Under the pieces are notes generated by a model. It did not search any database, was not told the DNA's origin, and saw nothing but the letters and a program-made list of their open reading frames with translations. From Deinococcus aestuarii (lineage in GTDB: Bacteria > Deinococcota > Deinococci > Deinococcales > Deinococcaceae), in the NCBI RefSeq assembly GCF_018863415.1, contig NZ_JAHKSN010000030.1:1-54696 (forward strand): DNA of 54,696 nucleotides, in the 5' to 3' direction. Positions 37,590-45,733 of this stretch are shown one piece after another (within the stretch, counting starts at the first letter, position 1; each line of letters opens with the position of its first letter). The translations under genes were made by a program, and so were the position numbers.

Positions 37590-39878
37590 ATGTCTTCCCC
37601 AGGCCTCCCCAGCCCGCAGCGCTCTGCCCTGCCCACCCCGGTCACGCCCCTGGTGGGGCGGGCGCGGGAGGTGGAGCAGGTCCGGGCCCGGCTGGGCCGC
37701 CCGGAGGTCTCGCTGCTCACCCTGACCGGACCCGGTGGGGTGGGCAAGACCAGGCTCGCGCTGGAAGTCGCCCGGCAGCTCGCGGACCAATTCGAGGACG
37801 GGGTGACGTTCGTGGGGCTCGCGCCTGTGCGGGACCCGGCCGGGGTGCTGGGGACCCTGGCGGCGGCCCTGGGGCTTCAGGAGTCCCGGCGACCGACCGG
37901 GGAGGTGCTACGCGACTTCCTGCGCGAGCGGCAGCGGCTGATCGTGCTGGACAACTTCGAGCATGTGCAGGGCGCCGCTCCGGACGTGGCCGAACTCCTG
38001 CGTGGCGCGCCGGACCTCACCGTGCTGGTGACCAGCCGCTCGCCGCTGCGGCTGTACGGGGAGCACGAATTCGCCGTGCCGCCGCTGTCCCTGCCGAGTC
38101 CGCAGGGGGAGGGCGAGGCGGTACAGCTTTTCCTGGAGCGGGTGCGGGCCGTGCAGCCGGGCTTCGCGCCCACGCCCGAGCGCCTGACCACCCTGGGCCA
38201 GATCGTCTCGCGGCTGGACGGGCTGCCCCTCGCCATCGAACTCGCGGCGGCGCGCATAAGGCTGCTGCCCCCCGCCACCCTGCTCGCCCGGCTGGACAAC
38301 CGCCTGGGGCTGCTGCGCGGCGGCGCCCGCGATCTGCCGGACCGGCACCAGACCCTGCGGGCCACCATCGACTGGAGTTACAGCCTGCTCGCGCCCGAGG
38401 AGCAGCGGCTCTTCGCCCGGCTGGGCGTGTTCGTGGGGGGTTGGTCCCTGGAGGCCGCCGAGGCGGTGTGTAATGTGGACGGCGACCTCGACGTGTTGGA
38501 GGGCCTCACGTCGCTGACCGAGAAAAGCCTGGTGCGCCAGCTTCCCGGCGACGAGGCGCGCTTCGGCATGCTGGAGACGCTGCACGAGTACGCCCTGGAG
38601 CGGCTGACGGAGGCGGGGGAACTGGGGTCCATGCGCGCCCGCCTGGCGGATCACGCGCTCGCCCGCGTCCTGGAGTTGCGGGACGCCCTGCGCGGGCCGG
38701 AGCAGGCCCGGACGTACACCCGCCTCGAAGTCACCCGGCCCAACCTCCTGGCCGCCCTGCGCGTCTGGCTGGAACGGCGACCCGAGCGGCTGGGCGATTT
38801 CGCCCGCACCCTGGGCTGGATGTGGTCCCTGCGCGCGGATTACGAGGCCGCGCCCCTGCTGGACGAGGCGCTGGGCCGCGCCCACACCCTGCACGGTTCC
38901 CCCCGGGGCTGGGTGCTGTATGCCCGCTCGGTCATGGAGTTCCGGCGCGGGGCCTTCGGTGAGGCGGAGCGCCTGGCGCGGGACAGCCTGGCCGCGTTCG
39001 GTGAGGCGGGCGACCCGGGGGGCGGGGCCTACGCCCGGAACGCCCTCGGCCTGAGCGTGATGCCGCATGACCGGATCACCAGCCGCGCCGAGTTCGGGGC
39101 GAGCCTGGAGACGGCGCGCGCCGGGGGGGACACCTGGCTGACCGCGCTGAACCTCAGTCTGCTCGGCTGGCTGGACACGCTGGAGGAGCGCCTGGACGAG
39201 GCCGAAGCCCACCTGAGGGAGGCGGGCGAGTGGAGCGCCCGGCTGGGGGAGCGGGGCCTGCTGGGCTGGGTGGACCTCGCCTGGGCCGGGCTGCATCTGA
39301 GGCGGGGCGACCTCTCCTCCGCCAGGGAGGTGTTGCGGGCGGCGCTGGGCAGCGCGGAGCACATCGGCGTTCCACCGGTTCAGGCGGCGGCCGTGCAGGG
39401 CTTCGCCATGCTGGCGGCCCGGCGTGGGCAGGATGAGCACGCGGCGCGGCTCTGGGGAGCGGGCGAGGCGATGCGGGAGACGCGCAACATCATCGCGCCG
39501 GTCGAGCGCCAGATGTTCGAGCCCGGGCTGCTCGACGTGCGGCGCCGCCTGGGAGAGGACCACTTCACACGCGCGCTGGACGAGGGGCGCGCCCTGTCCG
39601 AGGCCGAGGCCCTGGCGCTGGCGCTCCTGCCCGTCACCTCCCCTGTGCCCCCTCCGCTCCCGGTGCTCACCCCGGGTGACGCCCTGACCGCTCTCACCCC
39701 GCGCGAGGCGGAGGTGCTGGCCCTCCTGGCCCGTGGGCTGAGCAACAAGCAGATCGCGGCCCGGCTCGGGAGCGGCGTGTACACGGTCAATGACCACGTC
39801 AGTTCCATCTACGCCAAGCTGGGGGTGCGGGGTCGGGCCGCCGCCACCCGATACGCGCTGGAACAGGGCCTGGCCTGA
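37590..39878 (+). CDS. LuxR-family regulator with NB-ARC-type ATPase and TPR domains
   Basis: 762 residues from ATG 37590, chosen for GAAGGAGGA at 37571-37579. A STAND ATPase: P-loop [17 protein letters not shown] (about 45-60), Walker [11 protein letters not shown], sensor [16 protein letters not shown], and [22 protein letters not shown]-rich middle follows (about 350-680). The C-terminal LuxR helix-turn-helix is [20 protein letters not shown] followed by AARLG and [14 protein letters not shown]. It should activate or repress transcription after ligand and ATP binding. Its divergence from the oxidoreductase operon makes that operon and the sugar importer its likely targets (inference). Confidence 0.92.
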   Translation: MSSPGLPSPQRSALPTPVTPLVGRAREVEQVRARLGRPEVSLLTLTGPGGVGKTRLALEVARQLADQFEDGVTFVGLAPVRDPAGVLGTLAAALGLQESRRPTGEVLRDFLRERQRLIVLDNFEHVQGAAPDVAELLRGAPDLTVLVTSRSPLRLYGEHEFAVPPLSLPSPQGEGEAVQLFLERVRAVQPGFAPTPERLTTLGQIVSRLDGLPLAIELAAARIRLLPPATLLARLDNRLGLLRGGARDLPDRHQTLRATIDWSYSLLAPEEQRLFARLGVFVGGWSLEAAEAVCNVDGDLDVLEGLTSLTEKSLVRQLPGDEARFGMLETLHEYALERLTEAGELGSMRARLADHALARVLELRDALRGPEQARTYTRLEVTRPNLLAALRVWLERRPERLGDFARTLGWMWSLRADYEAAPLLDEALGRAHTLHGSPRGWVLYARSVMEFRRGAFGEAERLARDSLAAFGEAGDPGGGAYARNALGLSVMPHDRITSRAEFGASLETARAGGDTWLTALNLSLLGWLDTLEERLDEAEAHLREAGEWSARLGERGLLGWVDLAWAGLHLRRGDLSSAREVLRAALGSAEHIGVPPVQAAAVQGFAMLAARRGQDEHAARLWGAGEAMRETRNIIAPVERQMFEPGLLDVRRRLGEDHFTRALDEGRALSEAEALALALLPVTSPVPPPLPVLTPGDALTALTPREAEVLALLARGLSNKQIAARLGSGVYTVNDHVSSIYAKLGVRGRAAATRYALEQGLA

Positions 39879-40155
39879 GACCGCTTCCGAAGTTCCCGAC
39901 GGCGACCGGGGGGGCTACCCCACCCGTGCCCGGTTGGCCTGCCTGTTCGTGGTCGTCGGAACTGAGAATTGAGCTTGACGCGCCAAGGCGTGCGGCCCCG
40001 TCCCGCCCCTTCTCCCCAGTCCTGGAGGTCGCTCTCCTGGACGGACCACCATCAGCACGCTCAACCTCAAGCTCGACTGCCAGGCGAGCGGGGGCCACCG
40101 CACTCCTCAAGTTCAAGACGGGCAGCCTCTTGATGAGAGCCCCTCCACAGTAGAG

Positions 40156-40941
40156 TCACGCCGACGGGTGGGCCTGTTGCTTGTTCCCCTCCAGCACCGC
40201 CAGGATGGCTCCAGCCAGTCCCCGCGTGTAGGCCCGCGCCGTCTCATACGATTTTTTGCAGATGCAGTACCCCAGCACTACCCAGTGCGGGGCGTCAAAG
40301 GCGGGTGGATGGAACAGGGAGACGACCCCCCGGGGCTCGCTTTCCTCGCCGTGCTCCAACTCGACGCGGGCCAGCCCGAATGAGGTGGCGTGGTGATGAG
40401 GCTCCTCGTGCTCGGGCAGCCCTTCGATGGGCACAAACGAGGTTTCGACGACCGGCGGGAAGTCACACTCCTGATGCCACGGCACGGCACGGCACTCGAA
40501 ACGGCGGTTGGACTGGCCGAGCGCCCGACCCAGGATGAGGCGGCGATGTTCCACCCAGCTCAGCACTTCCACCAGGGCCGCGCGCGTCTCTTCGCCGCGC
40601 GCCTCCCCCAGCGCCTTGTGCAGGCGGCGTTCGACCTGGCCTTGCTCCTCGACCACCGCTTCCAGGGCCACCACCGGCATCCCCAGAACCCCGGCCAGAA
40701 GCGCCTCGACCGAAGGACCGCGTTCAGAAGACATGGCCTGGCTCCTCCAGCAGACGCGGAGCACAGCCCGGGCACGCCACACGGCGAGGTCGCGCTCGTC
40801 CTCGATGGAGTGCACGATCTCGGCCAGGTCCTCGACCACCCGCCGCAACTTGCGCACCTGCGTGTCTTCCGGTACGTCCTGCTGGAGCGGCCAGCGCAGT
40901 TCCGCCGTGTCAGGCAAGCGGAATTTGACCTGACTGTCCAC
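40156..40941 (-). CDS. Hypothetical protein
   Basis: 261 residues, no signal peptide or membrane segment. The first half is helical and charged (RKLRRVVEDLAEIVHSIEDE, VERRLHKALGEARGEETRAA), the second half looks like alternating strands (VETSFVPIEG, ATSFGLARVELEHGEE, APHWVVLGYCICKKSYETA) and ends AYTRGLAGAILAV. The family is not recognised. Composition is normal for the window. The end resembles the damaged gene at 27980-28420. It stands alone between the LuxR regulator and the toxin-antitoxin loci; the flanking gaps (39879-40155 and 40942-41189) show no clear element. Confidence 0.75.
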   Translation of the reverse strand: MDSQVKFRLPDTAELRWPLQQDVPEDTQVRKLRRVVEDLAEIVHSIEDERDLAVWRARAVLRVCWRSQAMSSERGPSVEALLAGVLGMPVVALEAVVEEQGQVERRLHKALGEARGEETRAALVEVLSWVEHRRLILGRALGQSNRRFECRAVPWHQECDFPPVVETSFVPIEGLPEHEEPHHHATSFGLARVELEHGEESEPRGVVSLFHPPAFDAPHWVVLGYCICKKSYETARAYTRGLAGAILAVLEGNKQQAHPSA

Positions 40942-41189
40942 ACCCCTTCTCTCACTCAGGCGCAGGTAAAGACCGGGGAACTGCTAAAAGTTCATCTCCA
41001 ACCGCACAGGGAGCCACCCTCCCTTCAGGGACACTTCAGGTGCAGTGCCGCATTCGATGGGCCTGCCGTCCAGGGAATACCGCCGCCCGCCACTGTCATG
41101 AGCCTCGTCAAGTCGTGCCATTTCGCCCCCTGCCTCCTCTCGTGGTCATCGGGGGCCACCTTGGATCGTCCTGGTCCAACACATGGGGC

Positions 41190-41588
41190 TCAGCGAATCA
41201 CCGTGACTGACACGCCCACGCTCAGACTGCCCCAGGCCCGGTCGGCGGTCAGCACCGGCACGCCGAGGCGCCCCGCGAGCGCGAGACCGTAGCGGTCACC
41301 GAGGGAGAGCCCGGCATCACGCGTCGCTCCGAAGAGGTCGGCGGCCACCTCCGCATCCTCCACCGTCCCCAGGTTCACGGTCAGGAGCTGCCCGAGGATA
41401 CCGCGCTCCGTGAGCTGCCGGGTGGCCTCTGCCGCCGGGAGCCCTTTGCTCGCCAGCCGGGTCAACACCTCGGCCCAGTTCACGGCGTGGATCGTTGTCC
41501 CCTGCCTCAAGGCCTCGTCCACTTGGTCAGCGCCCGTCTCCCCCTGCAACCAGGCCAGGAGGGCACTGGCATCAAGAACGGTCGTCAT
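41190..41588 (-). CDS. vapC: VapC-type toxin, PIN-domain ribonuclease (locus 1)
   Basis: 132 residues. PIN-domain acids are visible: Asp in TVLDASALLAWLQGE, Glu in VNWAEVLTRLA, Asp in LGDRYGLALAGRLG and Asp in VLTADRAWGSL. These bind Mg2+ and cleave RNA, in known cases tRNA or rRNA, blocking translation when not bound by antitoxin. The ATG overlaps the end of the antitoxin gene by 17 bases, as is usual for these pairs. Locus 2 lies divergent at 42040-42686 and its toxin is only distantly similar, so the two are not a recent duplication. Confidence 0.92.
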   Translation of the reverse strand: MTTVLDASALLAWLQGETGADQVDEALRQGTTIHAVNWAEVLTRLASKGLPAAEATRQLTERGILGQLLTVNLGTVEDAEVAADLFGATRDAGLSLGDRYGLALAGRLGVPVLTADRAWGSLSVGVSVTVIR

Positions 41589-41874
41589 CCATCCCGCCTC
41601 CCTCAGTGATGCCTGCTTCCCGAGCGACCTCCTCCCGCCGCTCCCGAAGCAGTTCGTCTACCATCGATACCCCTTCAGGAGCCAGGTGAGCGAACATCCC
41701 CCGTGCGGAGGCAACCGCATGGCCCGCGGTCACCAGCTCTGCTTTGCCCTTCTCCAGTACGCGGGCGATCAGGCGGTCACCCGACTGAACGCCCATGCTC
41801 TGGCGGAAGGCGACGGGAAGAAAAATACGTCCATTCTCCTTAACCTCAAGCGTGAATGCCTCCACTCCAGCCAT
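41572..41874 (-). CDS. vapB: AbrB/MazE-like antitoxin (locus 1)
   Basis: 100 residues. The N-terminal 45 residues form a swapped-hairpin AbrB-like DNA-binding fold: FTLEVKENGRIFLPVAFRQ and GVQSGDRLIARVLE. The C-terminal half (ARGMFAHLAPEG, then VDELLRERREEVAREAG) should wrap around the toxin. The end is rich in Gly/Asp (GGGMDDDRS). No ribosome-binding site precedes the ATG, while a possible -10 (TAATTT) lies six bases before it, so a leaderless message is possible. The palindrome at 41877-41897 is the likely autoregulatory operator. Confidence 0.88.
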   Translation of the reverse strand: MAGVEAFTLEVKENGRIFLPVAFRQSMGVQSGDRLIARVLEKGKAELVTAGHAVASARGMFAHLAPEGVSMVDELLRERREEVAREAGITEGGGMDDDRS

Positions 41875-41876
41875 AG

Positions 41877-41897
41877 GGCAAAATTAGCATTTTTGCC
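41877..41897. promoter_or_regulatory. Likely antitoxin operator
   Basis: GGCAAAA-TTAGCAT-TTTTGCC, a 7+7+7 inverted repeat that is AT-rich in a GC-rich genome. It sits directly in front of the locus 1 antitoxin start (41874) and overlaps its possible -10. Confidence 0.55.
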
Positions 41898-42039
41898 GCT
41901 CCTCCCACCCCTGCCCTTCCAGGCTAGGAGGACATAGGCGGCTCTCCCCTCCCTTTCTGCCAACAAGTCTTATCAAAAAGGTGTGACCCTTATCGGTGGG
42001 GGAGAGCTGGGGGTAACATGGTGGTAAGGAGATACAGTT

Positions 42040-42291
42040 GTGGGACGAACCGTGTTGACGAGTAAGGGACAGGTAACGATCCCGGCGAATGTCAGGGACG
42101 CACTCGGCCTGGGTGCTGGCGACCAATTGCTGATCGAGCTTCAGGAGGGTGGATTTTCCGCCAAGGTCGTGAAGAAGACGAGAGTGAGCGAACTCCGGGG
42201 CATCTTTGCCGGGCCGCCGCTCCCTGAGAAGGAGGAGGCGCGGGACCGGATCGGGCAGGAACTTGGGGAACAATTGGAGCGTTCCCCTTGA
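42040..42291 (+). CDS. vapB: AbrB/MazE-like antitoxin (locus 2)
   Basis: 83 residues from GTG 42040, with TAAGGAG upstream. Classic AbrB N terminus: RTVLTSKGQVTIPANVRDAL and GAGDQLLIELQEGG. The C-terminal tail (VSELRGIFAGPPLPEKEEA) contacts the toxin in this family. It represses its own promoter and neutralises the PIN toxin encoded next, to which it is coupled by a TTGA overlap (42288-42291). It is divergent from locus 1 with about 165 bases between starts. Confidence 0.92.
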   Translation: MGRTVLTSKGQVTIPANVRDALGLGAGDQLLIELQEGGFSAKVVKKTRVSELRGIFAGPPLPEKEEARDRIGQELGEQLERSP

Positions 42292-42686
42292 ACCTCTGGC
42301 TGGATGCCCATGCCATCCTGCGCTTCCTCGTCAACGACCACGAGGAGCACGCCCGGCGGGTCGAGGGCCTGCTGGAACGCGCCGGGCGAGGAGACGTGCA
42401 GCTCGTCGTCACCGCCCTCGTCATCGCCGAGTGCACCTGGGTCCTCAACTCCTTTTACAAGCGGGACCGGGTGGAGATCGCCGAGGGCCTGCTCCGCTTT
42501 CTGGCGGCCGACGGCCTGACCCTCCCTGAAGAAGACGCCGTGCTCGAAGGGTTGCGGCTGATGCTGACGCGGAGTGTGGATTTCGCGGACGCCTACCTGG
42601 CCGCCTGTGCCAAGGGGCGGGGCGAGGCCGTGGCCTCCTTTGACCTGGACTACCGCAAACTGAGCTGTGAGGTGGTGACCCCTTGA
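42288..42686 (+). CDS. vapC: VapC-type toxin, PIN-domain ribonuclease (locus 2)
   Basis: 132 residues from TTG 42288, inside the antitoxin stop (TTGA). PIN-domain residues: Asp in LWLDAHAILRFLVND, Glu in VIAECTWVLNSFY, Asp in VDFADAYLAACAKG and Asp in VASFDLDYRKL. A Mg2+-dependent RNA-cleaving toxin held inactive by the preceding gene's product. Its own stop overlaps the TTG start of the recombinase gene in the same way (42683-42686), so toxin and recombinase are made from one message. Confidence 0.93.
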   Translation: MNLWLDAHAILRFLVNDHEEHARRVEGLLERAGRGDVQLVVTALVIAECTWVLNSFYKRDRVEIAEGLLRFLAADGLTLPEEDAVLEGLRLMLTRSVDFADAYLAACAKGRGEAVASFDLDYRKLSCEVVTP

Positions 42687-43621
42687 CCCTCGATGTCTAC
42701 AAGGGAGAGCTTGTGGCGCGGGCCCGCACCTGGGTGGACCTGCCCCTCGACGAGCGACGGCGCCGGGCGGTGGCGGCGGCCAGGGACCGGGATGGGGAAG
42801 CCCTCTGGGACCTGACCGAGGCGCACCTGACGACCCACGGTTCGGCCGGGGCCCGGGTGCGTCCCCACACCCTGCGGATGTACCACCTGGGGGTCCGTCA
42901 TTGGTTGGCCTACGGGAACACGGCGGCCGTCGCGCTGCTCAACCCCGCTCCCGACACGGGGGCCTTGTACCTCCGCTCCCTGGAGGCCTCGGGCAAGGCC
43001 CCCTCGACGGCGCAGGTCTACCTCGCCGGGGTACGCCAGCTTTACCGGGCGCTGCGCTGGGCCGGGGCCACCACCGCCGATCCCTTCCTGGACGCGCGCC
43101 CGGCACGGGACAAGACCGCACCCTGGGACAAGCGGCAACCCTACCCGGAGGAGGACGTGCAAAAACTCCTCGCCGCCGCGACACCCGAGCTGCGCCTGCT
43201 GGTCCTGCTGGGCGCCCACGCCGGGCTGCGGGCCAGCGAGCTGGTTGCCCTGGGGTGGGAGGACGTGCAGCTCGACGCCGGAACACTGCGGGTGCGGGAC
43301 GGGAAAGGCGGGAAGGCCAGGGTGATCAACCTCAGCGCCTCCCTGACCACGGCACTCGCGGCCCTGGGTGGCAAGACCGGGCCGGTGATCGGGCGCAGTC
43401 CCGAGGCGGCCAGGCTGAGGCTCAAGACCTTGTGCAAGCAGGCGGGGGTGGCGTACCGGGGGCTGCACGCGCTGCGGCACTACAACGGGACCCGGATCGT
43501 GCGCGCGGGGCTGAGCCTGGAGGCGGCCGCCCAGCACCTGGGGCACGCCAGCATCGAGACCACCCGGGTCTATGCCAAGTGGAGTGACGACACGCTCAAG
43601 CGTGAACTCGGCCGGTGGTAG
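42683..43621 (+). CDS. Tyrosine recombinase / integrase (XerC/D-like)
   Basis: 312 residues from TTG 42683, overlapping the toxin stop. N-terminal SAM-like core-binding domain (about 25-125: RPHTLRMYHLGVRHWLAYG, APSTAQVYLAGVRQLYRAL), then the catalytic domain. Active-site residues: Arg in HAGLRASELVAL, Lys in DGKGGKARVINL, His-x-x-Arg region in LHALRHYNGTRIV, His in QHLGHASIETT and the nucleophile Tyr in TRVYAKWSDDTLK. It should cut and join DNA at short inverted sites. A decayed copy of the catalytic end follows directly. Coupling to a toxin-antitoxin pair suggests a mobile or stabilised element. Confidence 0.93.
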   Translation: MTLDVYKGELVARARTWVDLPLDERRRRAVAAARDRDGEALWDLTEAHLTTHGSAGARVRPHTLRMYHLGVRHWLAYGNTAAVALLNPAPDTGALYLRSLEASGKAPSTAQVYLAGVRQLYRALRWAGATTADPFLDARPARDKTAPWDKRQPYPEEDVQKLLAAATPELRLLVLLGAHAGLRASELVALGWEDVQLDAGTLRVRDGKGGKARVINLSASLTTALAALGGKTGPVIGRSPEAARLRLKTLCKQAGVAYRGLHALRHYNGTRIVRAGLSLEAAAQHLGHASIETTRVYAKWSDDTLKRELGRW

Positions 43622-43949
43622 GGCACCTGAACGTCGATACGGAGGGGGCGGACGAGGAGGCGTGGGTGGGCTTCCTTCATTGTGGACCGGCTGGCGGTGG
43701 GTCGGCAAAAGAAGAGGTGGCGGTGATCGGGCGGACGCCGGAAGCGGCGCGGGGGAGACTGCGGACCTTGTGCAAACGCGAAGGCATTCCCTATTTGGGC
43801 CTGCACGCGCTGCGGCATACGGCTGGGACGCGGCTGGTGCGGGCGGGCTTCCCGCTTCAGGACGTGGCCGAACACCTGGGGCACAGACGGCCCACACCTA
43901 CGGCAAGTGGGCCGACGACCGGCTCAAGGCGCACCTGCGGGGGAGTTGA
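43612..43949 (+). pseudogene. Remnant of a second tyrosine recombinase
   Basis: From about 43720 the frame reads AVIGRTPEAARGRLRTLCK, then LGLHALRHTAGTRLVRAGF and DVAEHLGH, closely matching the intact recombinase next to it. After the His box a small deletion moves the rest into another frame, where TAHTYGKWADDRLKAHLRGS holds the expected Tyr and ends at 43949. The N-terminal domain and the Arg box are absent. It is a non-functional partial copy, left by tandem duplication or by successive integrations. Confidence 0.85.
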
Positions 43950-44179
43950 CGCTCTCCTCCGGTGGGGCAGGGGCTCCGGCACCACGGGGCCGGGGACGCC
44001 CCCAGCGTGGGGCCTGGTCCCCAGTGCAGGCGCCAGCAACGAAGAAGGCGGACGTCTGGGCCGCCCTGGTGACGTGCCCCACTTCACCCGGAAGCCGACG
44101 CGGTCCACCCGGTGACGCTTCCCCGCATCCCCCCAGAAAGCTGGACGCCTGAAGGAGGGTGACCGGGCAGACTGAGGGG

Positions 44180-44455
44180 ATGAAGGCGGCTTCGCGCCTG
44201 GTGATGGCGGTGCTCGGCGTGCTGGCCGTGGGCATCCTGCTCCCCCTCCTGACCCCAGCCACGCCCTCTGAGCTGAGCGCGGACGCCCAGGTCTTCGCCC
44301 GGCATGCCTTGCGGGATGCAGCCCACTTTCTGGACAACCCGGTGCGGCGGCTCCTGACCCTGCGTCTCCAGGTCGTCGAGGTCGTCCCCACGGGGGTCAC
44401 CGGCGACTGCGGTGAGCTGCCTCACGTCAGCGTGCGGGAGTACCGCGGCACGTGA
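44180..44455 (+). CDS. Small membrane-anchored or secreted hypothetical protein, possibly frameshifted near its end
   Basis: 91 residues from ATG 44180. One N-terminal hydrophobic segment (LVMAVLGVLAVGILLPLL) without a clear cleavage site, then a soluble part (SADAQVFARHALRDAAHFLD, LRLQVVEVVPTG, CGELPHVSVREY). The frame ends at TGA 44453-44455. The next frame carries on at once with very good codon use (VTLFGLPSTTLTVTCQGVHL) to a TGA at 44520, so one base has probably been lost near 44447-44453 and the true protein is about 112 residues. The start is uncertain: GGAGG at 44154-44158 is far from the ATG. Family not recognised. Confidence 0.6.
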   Translation: MKAASRLVMAVLGVLAVGILLPLLTPATPSELSADAQVFARHALRDAAHFLDNPVRRLLTLRLQVVEVVPTGVTGDCGELPHVSVREYRGT

Positions 44456-44597
44456 CGCTGTTCGGCCTTCCCTCCACCACGCTCACCGTCACCTGCCAGG
44501 GCGTTCACCTCGCCCAGTGAGCGAATCGAAAGGAGGACTCGTTGGGCGTTAGCCTATGCCCCATGTCCAAGCCCACCCGTCATGTGAAGAGAGTGAA

Positions 44598-44774
44598 ATG
44601 ACCGCCCTGAACGCCGTTCTCGCGGCCGTTCTCGTGGCGGTCTTTGCCTTCGAGGAAGATCAGGCCTGGCACACAGGCGAGACCTGGCAGGTCCTGGGGG
44701 CGGGGCTCGGCTGGGTGCTGGCCCTCTGGGTGCTGCTGTCCGCCCTGCGGGGGGTGTTCAGCGGCAGGCGGTAG
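44598..44774 (+). CDS. Small two-helix membrane protein
   Basis: 58 residues from ATG 44598 with a purine-rich stretch (GAAGAGAG) upstream. Two hydrophobic segments, LNAVLAAVLVAVFAF and LGAGLGWVLALWVLLSAL, joined by an acidic loop (EEDQAWHTGETW), and a basic end (GRR). Inner membrane. Function unknown. Its 3' end overlaps the probable end of the damaged gene on the other strand (44758-45437). Confidence 0.65.
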   Translation: MTALNAVLAAVLVAVFAFEEDQAWHTGETWQVLGAGLGWVLALWVLLSALRGVFSGRR

Positions 44775-45437
44775 TGGCCTTGAGTTTCCTCATCGCTTCG
44801 GGCCGCAGCAGGACCAGCTCGCCTCCCCCGTCCGCCTGCTCCCTGGGCCTCCACGCCCGTGCGAGCCGGAACAGCTTGCACCATGTAGAGTAACAACTCG
44901 TGCAGCCGCCCCACCTGCCGGTCGAGGAAGAACAGATGACGCTCTAGGTCCTCCTGGAGCGGTCCGTCCTCGGCCACCCGCAGCCGCTCTTCCTCCTGCG
45001 CCTGCATCTCCAGCAGTTGCCGCCGGGAGCGCAGCAGGCGGACCCGCTCGTCCTCCCCCTGGCGACTCATGCGTTCGCTGACGAACCGGGCCGACCCGGC
45101 CATCTGCGCCACGGTGCTCATGTCCGGGAGCCGCGCTTCGGCGGTCGCCGCGAAGGCCCGCACCTGCGCCTTGGAAGTCACCCTCACCCGCACGCCCTGT
45201 TTCCAGCAGCGCCACGACCACGGGCAGTTCTCCACCGCCCAGCGCCTGCACCAGCACCGCCGCCGGGCGCAGCTCGCCGATGCGCTGGGCCGACCGCAGG
45301 GTCCCTTTCGGAGAGCTGTCCTCCGCAAACGTCTCCTCCGTTGGCACCACCGCGCCCCGCCACGCCTCTCGCGTATGCCTCAGCCCCACGAACAGCTCCT
45401 GCATGGGCACCTCCTGGGCCGCAGCTTCCCCCATCAT
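44758..45437 (-). pseudogene. Coiled-coil hypothetical protein broken by two frameshifts
   Basis: Minus strand from ATG 45437: the first frame encodes MQELFVGLRHTREAWRGAVV to LPVVVALLETG. Near 45200 a base gained in a GGG run moves sense into a second frame (VRVRVTSKAQVRAFAATAEA, then ERMSRQGEDERVRLLRSRRQ and LFFLDRQVGRLHELLLYMVQ), a long heptad-like helix. Near 44835 a third frame takes over (GELVLLRPEAMRKLKATTAC) and ends at 44758. Codon use is good in each part. The start overlaps the DUF2442-like stop (ATGA), so the two formed an operon. Family not recognised. Confidence 0.65.
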
Positions 45438-45688
45438 TCCTCAGGGTGAACCGGTCGGGGCAGGGCGCTGGATGACGGGCGCTCTCCGCCACCAAACGGA
45501 GAAAAGCTCAGCACGCGAAACCAGGTCCCGCTCCGCTCCGGCGGCAGGCGCAGGGCGTCCACGTCGAGGTCCAGTTCCTCCGGCCAGGTGAGCGTGCGAC
45601 CCCGCCGCCTCATCCGGACCTCCTCCAAGACCTCACGGCTGCGCAGCGGCGCGAACACCCCGGGCTCCCCCGCCCGAAGGAGGGGCAA
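45434..45688 (-). CDS. DUF2442-like protein, probably missing its N terminus
   Basis: 84 residues from a TTG, without ribosome-binding site. The sequence EPGVFAPLRSREVLEEVRMR, then GRTLTWPEELDLDVDALRLP, has the pattern of the DUF2442 C-terminal half (a Phe-x-Pro-Leu turn followed by a Trp strand and an Asp-rich loop). The usual first strands are absent. The frame stays open to about 45715 (DREPFLPLLRAGEPG) but then reaches the end region of the SDR gene, so the 5' part looks deleted. The C-terminal 25 residues are extra. Confidence 0.5.
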   Translation of the reverse strand: MPLLRAGEPGVFAPLRSREVLEEVRMRRRGRTLTWPEELDLDVDALRLPPERSGTWFRVLSFSPFGGGERPSSSALPRPVHPEE

Positions 45689-45733
45689 AAACGGCTCACG
45701 GTCATGTCCCCCGGGCTTCGAGCGAACTTGCTC

